Below are positions 7,372 through 14,000 of a stretch of 18,927 bases of DNA, one piece after another. A program made the translations under genes and the position numbers. The notes beneath the pieces were generated by a model, which saw only the letters and a program-made list of their open reading frames with translations, ran no database searches and was not told where the DNA came from. The DNA comes from Acidobacteriota bacterium (lineage in GTDB: Bacteria > Acidobacteriota > Terriglobia > UBA7540). Location of the stretch: the NCBI GenBank assembly GCA_021784615.1, contig JAJYHU010000034.1:1-18927 (forward strand), read 5' to 3'. Each line of letters opens with the position of its first letter. Position 1 is the first letter of the stretch.

Positions 7372-7677
7372 CTAAATTTCCACTTCGATGTCGTCGCCCG
7401 AGACCCGGACGGGATAGGTTTCCACTTTCAGCATGCTATCTTCCAGGTTTTCACCCGTACGCACGTTGTACTGCCACATGTGCCACGGGCAGGTGATCAC
7501 ATCGCCCTCCAGCATTCCTTCTCCGAGCGGCCCGCCCTGGTGCAGACAGGCGTTGTCGGTCGCGTACACCGTTCCATTGACATTATAAATCGCCAGCGAT
7601 TTGCCGTTGACCTCGACGGCCTTGCCCGTTCCCGCGGCGAGCTCAGCCAACCTGGCAACCTTCACAAACTGAGCCAT
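7372..7677 (-). CDS. Rieske [2Fe-2S] ferredoxin
   Basis: A 101-residue single-domain Rieske protein. The cluster is held by C44-x-H46 (ACLHQGGPLGEG) and C63-x-x-H66 (ITCPWHMWQYN), separated by 16 residues. There is no signal peptide or membrane anchor, so this is a soluble cytoplasmic ferredoxin of the kind that feeds ring-hydroxylating dioxygenases or resembles NirD, not a bc1 Rieske subunit. No oxygenase subunit is encoded nearby, so its electron partner cannot be named. AGGGAGGAACT directly before the ATG is a very strong ribosome binding site and fixes the start. The frameshifted cyclase gene begins 93 nt downstream on the same strand. Confidence 0.92.
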   Translation of the reverse strand: MAQFVKVARLAELAAGTGKAVEVNGKSLAIYNVNGTVYATDNACLHQGGPLGEGMLEGDVITCPWHMWQYNVRTGENLEDSMLKVETYPVRVSGDDIEVEI

Positions 7678-8291
7678 AGTTCCTCCCTGTTATGCGCATC
7701 CACTGAGCTTTGTTTGAATGTTTTTTTCGAATTATTGTTTTCAGGAAAATCCAGAGGCCGGACAGTCCCTCGGTCTATTGAGAAACACGCTTCTGCCCGT
7801 GCCCTCCGCGAAAGCTTGCCCCTTAAACCGTCGCGGCGAAAAACACCAGCTAGACTGACCACCTTTGGCACTCTATTATACTGCATCCCGATCCGCTGGG
7901 GACGGATTGTCTTGGAGGCATGGCATGGCGATTGGCCTTCAACAATTCTCCCTATGCCGAATATGGCAGCGCGTTTCCGGCGGGCACCTTCGATCGCACG
8001 ACGGGTGATGAGTTTCGCGTGGTGTTGATGATGTAAGGCTGCTTGCTTTGGTTTCCCGCTACGTCACTCCATCAGCAGGAACCAGCCGCCTGCGCATCCT
8101 CCTCCAATTTCGCTGAAAAAAGGTAATTCTTGCCAATCTCGGTGAATTTATTCCCGCTGCCCGGCCAGCGATTCTTGGGGCCATTCTATGTTATTGCCAC
8201 GACGAGAGATGATCGTGTTCGATGGCCGGTTTGTGATGGCAATTTTCTTGCACGAGATTATTGCTTGAAGAACGAAAGGAGGATACCTCTT
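7678..8291. other. Intergenic region between divergent Rieske and secreted-protein genes
   Basis: About 614 nt without a recognised gene. On the minus strand a TATAAT occurs at 7875-7880, ~200 nt upstream of the Rieske ATG, but no good -35 precedes it. On the plus strand 7920-8036 is a short open frame with coding-like composition. AAGGAGG just before 8292 is the ribosome binding site of the next gene. Confidence 0.5.
7920..8036 (+). pseudogene. Possible orphan 3' gene fragment or small ORF (38 codons)
   Basis: ATG 7920 to TAA 8034-8036 reads MAWRLAFNNSPYAEYG, then FPAGTFDRTTGDEFRVVLMM. It looks protein-like (balanced composition, G/C at many third positions) and resembles the C-terminal strand of a larger protein, but I cannot name the family. 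No ribosome binding site precedes the ATG and the upstream frame is not convincing. It may be a remnant of a lost gene, or chance. Confidence 0.25.
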
Positions 8292-8978
8292 ATGTGCCGA
8301 ACCAAAAACATAATTGTGCTTTGTGCCGGAACACTTCTGTTTTTATGGACCGGGGCTTGGGCGCAACAGGCTTCTGGCACTGCGCCGCAGCCCGTTGCGG
8401 GCCAGACAACGAGCCCATCGAAGCAGAAAAAAACTGAGAAGCCGAAAAAATGGCAGGGCAAACTTGTGGACGCAAATTGCATTGTGAAAGCAATGAACAC
8501 CGTAGCTGCTCCCGCCCCGTACAGCACAGGTTCAGGTTTCCCCCACTTTGCAGGCAGTGCCTCAGCGCCCGCTCAATATCAAAATCAGGGTGGCACGACA
8601 CCGCAGCAGCAAACGCAACCAGGCGCCCAGACGGGGCCCAATCCAAATCAACCACAGCCAATGGGACCTATCGGGCCGCCCGTCGAAGGTCCGGATATAG
8701 GTCCGTTTGATACAGCCCAGTCTCAGCGATCCGCTCTGGTTGACGCGGCCGCCAAGGAGTGCGCGGCGACGAGCACCACTTCCCAATTTGGCTTGCTGAC
8801 CGACAGTGGCGCCGTTATGAAATTCGGCAAAAGCGGTAATAGCAAGGCCAGCCAAGCAGTCAAGGAAGTTGAGCTGAAACCCAAGAAGCCCGTAGAAGCA
8901 ACCGTGCGAGGGCTTCAAGATAACAAAGGCCACGTTCTGGTGACGTCTGTGGCAGTTAAAGGCCGGCACAAAAAGTAG
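8292..8978 (+). CDS. Secreted Pro/Gln-rich protein with two conserved-type cysteines
   Basis: A 228-residue protein with a clear Sec signal peptide: a short charged N-terminus, a hydrophobic core (NIIVLCAGTLLFLW), and cleavage expected after AWA (residue 24). The mature part begins with a basic PSKQKKTEKPKK stretch. Then come WQGKLVDANC (C63), a low-complexity Pro/Gln/Gly/Asn segment (~71-140), and KECAATSTTSQFGLLTDSGAVMKF (C157). The C-terminal beta-rich part has VEATVRGLQDNKGHVLVTSVAVKG. The 'G..vDanC ... C ... fglltdsG.v ... v.G' layout resembles small secreted proteins common in Acidobacteriota (family knowledge, moderate certainty); C63 and C157 could form a disulfide. Function is unknown. 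I chose ATG 8292 because AAGGAGG precedes it and the signal peptide starts there, although the frame is open from 8130. It converges with the TPR gene 20 nt away. Confidence 0.8.
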   Translation: MCRTKNIIVLCAGTLLFLWTGAWAQQASGTAPQPVAGQTTSPSKQKKTEKPKKWQGKLVDANCIVKAMNTVAAPAPYSTGSGFPHFAGSASAPAQYQNQGGTTPQQQTQPGAQTGPNPNQPQPMGPIGPPVEGPDIGPFDTAQSQRSALVDAAAKECAATSTTSQFGLLTDSGAVMKFGKSGNSKASQAVKEVELKPKKPVEATVRGLQDNKGHVLVTSVAVKGRHKK

Positions 8979-8998
8979 CAGCCGAAACGGCGGATGGG

Positions 8999-10765
8999 TT
9001 ACGGTTTCTTGATTTGCATGCGAACCCGCGCCGCGGCGGCACGTTCACCTGCCGCGCCGAGAGCGCGAGCTTCAGCGCTGTACGCTTGCCAGTAATCGGG
9101 ATCGATTTCGCGAGCGGCGTGGAACTCCCGTGCGGCCTCTTGATATTTGCCGAGTTTCATCCAGCAGGTTCCCAGATAAAAAAGCGCGCCCAGATCCTGC
9201 GGATCGAATTTAACGGATCGGGCAAAGTATTCGGCGGCCTTGGCGTAATTGCCTTCCGGAAAGTAGGCTGCGCCCAGGGCGTCGCGCGCTTGCGAGCTGT
9301 TGGGCGCCACGCGGAGCACTTTTTCAAAATCCTCAATCGCCTGCTGCCGGTGGCCCCTGCGCAGAGCAATCCGCCCGAGCGCCAGGTAATAATCGTGGTC
9401 AAGGCCGAGCGGCCAGGAGCTTTCCTGGTTCAACCGCATGGCGGTGTTGTATTCCTTGAGCGCGCCATTAAGGTCTCCATGCGCATATTCCAGAACCACC
9501 CCTCGCGCCATGTGCAGCAGAGGCGCATTCGGTGATTGCTTGAGTGAATAGTTGATCAGCGTGTCGTTGTCGCGCCAGTGCGGAATTGCGCGAACGGCCT
9601 GAGCCGCGTAAAGCAACATGACCAATCCTAAGCCGGCTGCGAAAACCCATTGGGTGCGCGGGAGCCGACGGGGCAGCCAATTGAGCAGCAGAAACGAAAG
9701 AGCCAGACAAACCCCCACCGAGGGAAAATACAAGAAGCGGTCCGCCAGGCGGGGAAAGCTGAGCTGGCGAATATCGAGAACGGGCAGCAGGGTTACCGGC
9801 CACCAGACAATCAGAAACGCCAGGCGCGGTTCACGCTTCCGCAGCCAGAGTGAACCGAATATCACCAGCAAAGTAATCCACGGCCACGGCGAACGCAGGC
9901 TGGGGCCAAGATAGAACATCCGAAAAACATTCAAATGAACCGGCCAGACCAGAATGCGGGTGTCCTGGCCCATCAGTCCAACCGCCGCGGCCATCACCCT
10001 GGGCGGAATCTCCCAAAAGTGGCGCGTTTCGCTCAAGTAACCGAGCGCCGCATGCCGGATCACTCCGTAAACAACCGTCGCGCCCACGTAAGGCAGCCAG
10101 CGCAATGCGCGGCGAATCCAACCTTCCGGTTCGCCCAGGAAAAACCAGTAAGCGAGCAACAGAAAAGGGAAACTGAGAGCCATCTCCTTGAAGAAGAGCG
10201 CAATGAAAAAGGCGAGAACCGCGAGCCCGTGATAAGCAGACCTCTTGGTTTGATCCCGCTCGGCGCGGAGGAAAAAAAGAAAGGCCAGGAGGGTGAAAAA
10301 CCCGCAGCCGACATCCGGCAGAGCAGAAATCCACGCTACCGCCTCAACGTGGACGGGGTGAAGAGCCCAAAGCAATGCGCCGGCGAGCGCGGCAAGGTCG
10401 TTTTCAAACAGCTCGCGCCCGAGCCGGTAAACCAGCCACGCCGAGGCGCCGTACAGGAGCAAATTCAGCAGGTGAAACACGGCGGGATTGGGTCCGCCGG
10501 CGCGATAGAGAATCCAATAGCAGACAAATTGCAGCGGGCGGTAGAAATTGGTTCCAGCTCCTTGAAACGACCAAACCGACCCGGTAAAAATCCGCTTCCA
10601 TAGGCGGGGATTTTGAACGAAAGGGTTCTGAAGAATCTGGGGGCCGTCGTCGTAGACGAAGCCGTTTGAAAGCGCTCCTGAAAAAACCACCACGGCGGCG
10701 ACAAACACGCAAGCGCCCGCCAGCAGGCGATTCTTCCCGATTCGCGCGTTCAGGTCATCGTGCAA
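8999..10765 (-). CDS. TMTC-like polytopic GT-C glycosyltransferase with C-terminal TPR repeats
   Basis: A 588-residue inner-membrane protein. The first ~410 residues contain about ten hydrophobic segments starting with one near 13-32. The first large loop carries NGFVYDDGP (D39/D40), the acidic pair expected of a GT-C catalytic site, and NFYRPLQ (73-79). HPVHVEAVAWISALPD (136-151) is typical of TMTC/DUF1736-type O-mannosyltransferase-like proteins. The C-terminal ~170 residues hold at least three TPR units (about 457-490, 491-524, 525-558) and a partial one before them. Likely role: transfer of a lipid-linked sugar to protein or glycan at the periplasmic face (inference). The start is TTG 10765 with GGAG 7 nt upstream; no nearby in-frame ATG fits. 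The upstream methyltransferase ends 57 nt before it on the same strand, so co-transcription is likely. Confidence 0.85.
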   Translation of the reverse strand: MHDDLNARIGKNRLLAGACVFVAAVVVFSGALSNGFVYDDGPQILQNPFVQNPRLWKRIFTGSVWSFQGAGTNFYRPLQFVCYWILYRAGGPNPAVFHLLNLLLYGASAWLVYRLGRELFENDLAALAGALLWALHPVHVEAVAWISALPDVGCGFFTLLAFLFFLRAERDQTKRSAYHGLAVLAFFIALFFKEMALSFPFLLLAYWFFLGEPEGWIRRALRWLPYVGATVVYGVIRHAALGYLSETRHFWEIPPRVMAAAVGLMGQDTRILVWPVHLNVFRMFYLGPSLRSPWPWITLLVIFGSLWLRKREPRLAFLIVWWPVTLLPVLDIRQLSFPRLADRFLYFPSVGVCLALSFLLLNWLPRRLPRTQWVFAAGLGLVMLLYAAQAVRAIPHWRDNDTLINYSLKQSPNAPLLHMARGVVLEYAHGDLNGALKEYNTAMRLNQESSWPLGLDHDYYLALGRIALRRGHRQQAIEDFEKVLRVAPNSSQARDALGAAYFPEGNYAKAAEYFARSVKFDPQDLGALFYLGTCWMKLGKYQEAAREFHAAREIDPDYWQAYSAEARALGAAGERAAAARVRMQIKKP

Positions 10766-10822
10766 TGGAAAACTCCGGCTGAGGCCTCATGCGCATGGAG
10801 CGAAAGGCCGGGAGAAACGGCG

Positions 10823-11530
10823 TCACGACAAGTTGAGATCTTTCTTGCCGCCGTAAATGAGCAACGCGCCAATCCGCCGGAAGTCTCGAATCTGTCCAGC
10901 GTCGCGGAACCATTCGCCCGTGTAAGTTTCAGGCGCCGGGGTGGGGTCCGGAATCAGGCGGTGTCCCACGCTTGCGAACCCGGCCTTCCGAAACAGAGCT
11001 TCCCATTCTTTGGCGGAAAGCAGGTGCGTCCGGACCTTGGCGACGGAACCCCACTGATGGGAATGAGGATTCTCCCGGTAGTAGTTGATAAGAATCCATG
11101 CCGATCCCTTGGCGGCAAGAACACGGAAAATCTCCCGGATGCCTTCGCCGGGGTCAGGCCAATAGTAGGCTGATTCCACCGAAATGAGTTTGGTGAAAGC
11201 GCCGTCCCGGCAAGGAATCTTATCGGCAGCACCCTCCAGGAAATTGAGGTTCGAATATCCCATGCTGAGGGCGTGGGCGCGGCGAACCATCTGTGCGGAG
11301 AGGTCGGCGCCGACCACGCGGCCCCGCGGGACCAAGCCTGCCAGCCTGCGGCAGAGCCAGCCACTGCCGCACCCCAGGTCAACAATGCGATCCAGCGGCT
11401 CAATCTGCATCCTCTCAAGCACTGGCAAGGTGATGGGAAGATGATGGTCTTCCATTTCTTCCCCGCGCCCGGCGGCAGCCCAGCGGTTGAATTCGTTGCG
11501 AATTTTCAGGTCGGTTGCGCTGTCAGCCAT
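10823..11530 (-). CDS. Class I SAM-dependent methyltransferase
   Basis: A 235-residue Rossmann-fold methyltransferase. Motif I is IVDLGCGSGWLCRRL (49-63), the acidic residue binding the SAM ribose is D76 in VVGADLSAQM, and the UbiE/methyltransf_11-like post-II region VESAYYWPDPGEGIREIFRVL is well preserved. The substrate cannot be told from sequence; the YYWPD block resembles small-molecule methyltransferases. I chose ATG 11530 (MADSATDLKI) because the domain begins there. The frame stays open to 11770, but that extension runs through the tandem-hairpin repeat and is not protein-like. The TPR/GT-C gene lies 57 nt downstream, probably in the same transcript. Confidence 0.88.
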   Translation of the reverse strand: MADSATDLKIRNEFNRWAAAGRGEEMEDHHLPITLPVLERMQIEPLDRIVDLGCGSGWLCRRLAGLVPRGRVVGADLSAQMVRRAHALSMGYSNLNFLEGAADKIPCRDGAFTKLISVESAYYWPDPGEGIREIFRVLAAKGSAWILINYYRENPHSHQWGSVAKVRTHLLSAKEWEALFRKAGFASVGHRLIPDPTPAPETYTGEWFRDAGQIRDFRRIGALLIYGGKKDLNLS

Positions 11531-11627
11531 GGTCGCCCAAAACAATTTTACGATGATGTTACGAAACGGCGCAAATTCCGCCAGCGTGGTGTCCGCGAAA
11601 TAACCGGACCGTCGGCGCGTCCGTAAC

Positions 11628-11665
11628 GCCGGCATCCTGCCGGCAAATGCCGCCGGGACGGCGGC
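11628..11665. repeat. Two tandem perfect 17-nt hairpins
   Basis: GCCGGCA-TCC-TGCCGGC (11628-11644) and GCCGCCG-GGA-CGGCGGC (11649-11665) are each a perfect 7-bp stem with a 3-nt loop, separated by AAAT. Hairpin pairs of this kind are dispersed intergenic elements in some Acidobacteriota-like genomes (my recollection, not searched). There is no U-tract, so a plain Rho-independent terminator is unlikely. Confidence 0.7.
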
Positions 11666-11765
11666 GCAACATTGTACAGGACACTGCACTAGCGCAGGAG
11701 CAGTTTTGCGGCGCGGGAGATTATTTTTGATTTTCTTCGGTTCGTTTTTTGGCGCGTCATGTATT

Positions 11766-11868
11766 TTCAATAACTTAGCTAGCTTTGTTTTAGCTTCGTT
11801 TTCGGTTCGTTTTGGCTGTTTTTTCCACAGCCCTCCTTTAGTTTCAACAACTTCCTAGCTTCGTTTTT
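11766..11868. repeat. Degenerate T-rich direct repeats with embedded hairpin
   Basis: Two imperfect ~26-nt copies (TTCAATAACTTAGCTAGC... from 11766, TTCAACAACTTCCTAGC... from 11843) end in CTTTGTTTT and CTTCGTTTTT. Between them are further TTCGTTTT words, with a similar TTCGGTTCGTTTT outside at ~11733, and a hairpin GGCTGT/ACAGCC (11814-11819 with 11827-11832, loop TTTTTCC). Confidence 0.5.
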
Positions 11869-11890
11869 GAAAAAAAGAATTCTTTTTTTC
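11869..11890. repeat. Perfect 22-nt palindrome
   Basis: The half-site GAAAAAAAGAA is followed immediately by its exact reverse complement TTCTTTTTTTC. With the stem's run of seven T on either strand it could act as a bidirectional intrinsic-terminator-like element or as a dyad protein-binding site. It adjoins the T-rich repeat block. Confidence 0.75.
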
Positions 11891-12064
11891 TGCCGCATTT
11901 CCGTGTTTAGCATCGCTGTTTGGAACCAAGTAACTATTTATCAAGCTATTGCCTCGATTTCCAGCCATCGTTCAGGCGTTTCAGGCGCGGCCCGAAACTC
12001 CACATTAGTAGCCTATCATGGAAACAGCCAATGTCAAGGAAAATCCACCCTCGAAGGCTAACTT

Positions 12065-12189
12065 GTGTCCTGAGTCAGAGATTTGATGAACAACAAAAAG
12101 CCTGTTTCACGCAAAGGCGCAAAGATCGCAAAGGACTTACGGAATGCCACACGGCCCGGATCATTCATCCTTTTTGCAACTCAGGACAC
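12065..12189. mobile_element. Putative 125-bp non-autonomous inverted-repeat element (MITE-like)
   Basis: GTGTCCTGAGT (12065-12075) and ACTCAGGACAC (12179-12189) are perfect 11-bp inverted repeats enclosing ~103 bp with no ORF and a CGCAAAG-type repeat (12108-12135). No clear target-site duplication flanks it. Part of the right end plus its flank (CAGGACACT, ACTAGCGC) recurs at 11677-11695, which supports a dispersed family. No transposase is nearby. Confidence 0.4.
12108..12135 (+). repeat. CGCAAAG-type short dispersed repeat, copy 2
   Basis: Contains CACGCAAAGGCGCAAAG then ATCGCAAAGGA, three CGCAAAG words. Related to the copy at 2990-3016 in the same orientation and located inside the inverted-repeat-bounded element. 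Confidence 0.55.
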
Positions 12190-12358
12190 TACTAGCGCCC
12201 GGCGGAAACCCGGGAGCCGGAAGGCGAGAAAGAGACTTTGAGCGTATTGATGTTATGATGTTTCAGTCGACAGGCGAGATGGCCTTCGCGCCACAGGTAT
12301 CATTGGCAAACGAATCCCGCTTGAAAAAATCCTGAGAAGAGTTGAATATCGTTCAGTC

Positions 12359-13087
12359 ATGATCAAAACAATCGGGGCCTGTAAACGCTCGTTGGCCAGA
12401 GCGACGAGAGAGATTCGAAGCTTCAAGGCGTTTGCTTTGGCCGCAGCATCTGATTTTCAAAGCATCGCTTCCATTGCTCCCAGCTCACGGCATCTTGCTT
12501 GCGCCATGCTGGAAGGCCTTCCCATTGACAGCGCCACCACCGTGGTCGAGCTGGGAGCCGGCACGGGGGCCATCACTCGAGTGCTGCTGGAAAAGCTCCC
12601 GCGCCATGCAACTTTGCTGGCCTTTGAAATCAACCCGGACCTTATTCAATGCATGAGGGAGAGTTTTTCGGACCCTCGGCTGGTGCTGGTGAATTCACGC
12701 GCGGAGAACCTTGGCCGCGAACTGCACCGCCGCGGGTACCAACGAGTGGACGCGGTTGTCTCGTCCTTGTCTCTCCGGTTTATGCCGGATGATCGGCAGC
12801 GGATAATGCTAGAGACCCTGGATCCTTTTATGGACGAGAGAAGCGTTTACACGCAGTACCAGTACGTGCACGGCTTGCGCTTTGAGAACGGGAAAGCCCG
12901 TCGGCACACCTCTTTACCTTTTCTGAGCCAGTATTTCGATTCCATTAAATGCCGCACGATCTGGCGCAACTTGCCGCCCGCGCAAGTTTTCACCTGCCGT
13001 GGAAGATTCCGCAATGGACCCGCGCTACAGGCGCGAGCCAGGACAAAACCTCACAGCGCAGGATCGCTGGCCAGCGAGCAAGCCTGA
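12359..13087 (+). CDS. PmtA-like phospholipid N-methyltransferase (class I SAM methyltransferase)
   Basis: A 242-residue methyltransferase of the rRNA-dimethylase/phospholipid methyltransferase group (COG3963-like). IAPSSRHLACAML (39-51) is the typical lead-in, VVELGAGTGAITRVLL (62-77) is motif I, and FEINPDL with E90 binds the SAM ribose. VVSSLSLRFMP (133-143) replaces the NPPY/F of KsgA-type enzymes, which favours a phospholipid substrate. Family members methylate phosphatidylethanolamine toward phosphatidylcholine; this specificity is inferred. The domain normally ends near NLPPAQVFTCR (~residue 214). The last ~27 residues are Arg/Ala/Ser-rich and not family-like, so the original stop may have been lost. 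The ATG has only a weak, distant purine tract upstream. uppP begins 37 nt after the stop. Confidence 0.8.
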   Translation: MIKTIGACKRSLARATREIRSFKAFALAAASDFQSIASIAPSSRHLACAMLEGLPIDSATTVVELGAGTGAITRVLLEKLPRHATLLAFEINPDLIQCMRESFSDPRLVLVNSRAENLGRELHRRGYQRVDAVVSSLSLRFMPDDRQRIMLETLDPFMDERSVYTQYQYVHGLRFENGKARRHTSLPFLSQYFDSIKCRTIWRNLPPAQVFTCRGRFRNGPALQARARTKPHSAGSLASEQA

Positions 13088-13124
13088 CCCGCGCTCGCCG
13101 CGCATCCGAGAAGGACAAACGCCC

Positions 13125-14000
13125 ATGCGATGGATTGTTGTCGTAATTCTGGCGGCCGTTCAGGGCCTGACGGAACTCCTGCCCGTTTCAAGCTCAGCGC
13201 ACGTGATCGTGACCGGCGAACTGCTCCACGAAAACATGTCCACGCCGGCTAATGCCTTGCTGCTTGTCATGCTGCATACGGGAACGATGTTTGCCGTCAT
13301 CGCTTATTTCTGGCGGCAGTGGGCGGACACCTTCTTCTCATCCTGGGAGGCTTTTTACCGCTTTGCGCGCATGGTTTTTGTGGCTTGCTTTTTGAGCGGC
13401 GTCGTGGCGGTCCCGCTGATTCTGCTGGTCGAGCACATCCTTAGCCACGGCAACCACCACGCTCAGATTGAAGCCTTATTTCACAAGCTCAACTGGATCG
13501 CTCCGGCGCTTGCCGCCGCCGGCATTCTGATCATCTGGGCCGGCTTGCGCGAGGCCAGCAACCCTGACCCCAAGCCGGATGCGGAGCCGTCGAGCGTCAG
13601 CTGGCGCCAAGCCATGCTGATGGGGATCGTGCAGGGAATTGCGATTCCCTTTCGTGGATTCTCGCGGTCGGGCTCGACCATCTCGGCCGGCCTGTTGGCT
13701 GATGGCGCGCGCATGCCGATCGAATCCTTCAGCTTCGCGATGGTGGTCGCCATTACCCCTCTTGCCATCGCCCGTGAATTCTACCGGTTGGTGCGCGCGG
13801 ATGCTCACGCCGGAATTCACCTCAACCTGGCTACGGCGCTGGCGCCCGGCTTGTTGGGCATGGTTTGCGCCTTCTTTGCGGGCCTCCTGGCGCTGAAGTG
13901 GCTTTCACGCTGGCTTGAGCAGGGACGCTGGCACCTGTTCGGAATCTATTGCCTGGTGGCCGCCGTCATCGTCCAGATTCTTTATCTGCGCGGATGGTAG
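13125..14000 (+). CDS. uppP: Undecaprenyl-diphosphatase (UppP/BacA family)
   Basis: A 291-residue integral membrane phosphatase that recycles undecaprenyl diphosphate to the monophosphate carrier for peptidoglycan and other envelope glycans; overproduction in other bacteria gives bacitracin resistance. Motif 1 is VQGLTELLPVSSSAH (12-26; E17 and H26). Motif 2 is FRGFSRSGST (176-185; R181 the likely diphosphate contact). The second motif departs from the usual PG(T/V)SRSG(A)T: the leading Pro-Gly is replaced by Arg-Gly, though Ser-Arg-Ser is intact. About eight hydrophobic segments are visible. I chose ATG 13125, 9 nt after AAGGA, since the hydrophobic start MRWIVVVILAAVQGLTE matches the family; the frame is open from GTG 12999, overlapping the upstream methyltransferase. 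Confidence 0.9.
   Translation: MRWIVVVILAAVQGLTELLPVSSSAHVIVTGELLHENMSTPANALLLVMLHTGTMFAVIAYFWRQWADTFFSSWEAFYRFARMVFVACFLSGVVAVPLILLVEHILSHGNHHAQIEALFHKLNWIAPALAAAGILIIWAGLREASNPDPKPDAEPSSVSWRQAMLMGIVQGIAIPFRGFSRSGSTISAGLLADGARMPIESFSFAMVVAITPLAIAREFYRLVRADAHAGIHLNLATALAPGLLGMVCAFFAGLLALKWLSRWLEQGRWHLFGIYCLVAAVIVQILYLRGW

Larger units (their letters stand above)
11531..12358. other. Repeat-rich 828-nt intergenic region between divergent methyltransferases
   Basis: No gene is supported here. It contains two tandem hairpins (11628-11665), a T-rich degenerate direct-repeat block (~11727-11868), a 22-nt palindrome (11869-11890), a 125-bp inverted-repeat-bounded element (12065-12189), and a 17-nt word (CAGGACACT plus ACTAGCGC) found at 11677-11695 and 12182-12198. 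The local base composition is clearly more A/T-rich than the flanking genes. Confidence 0.7.

Noticed and set aside
7875..7880. TATAAT as the Rieske gene promoter
   Set aside because: No acceptable -35 at 15-18 nt and ~200 nt from the start codon; left as a note only.
8130..8291. 54-residue N-terminal extension of the secreted protein
   Set aside because: The signal peptide and the AAGGAGG ribosome binding site both point to ATG 8292.
11531..11770. 80-residue N-terminal extension of the methyltransferase
   Set aside because: It translates the tandem-hairpin repeat and the T-rich block, and the methyltransferase domain starts at ATG 11530.
12065..12189. CRISPR-like repeat array
   Set aside because: The CGCAAAG words are too short and too closely spaced, with no regular spacers and no cas gene.
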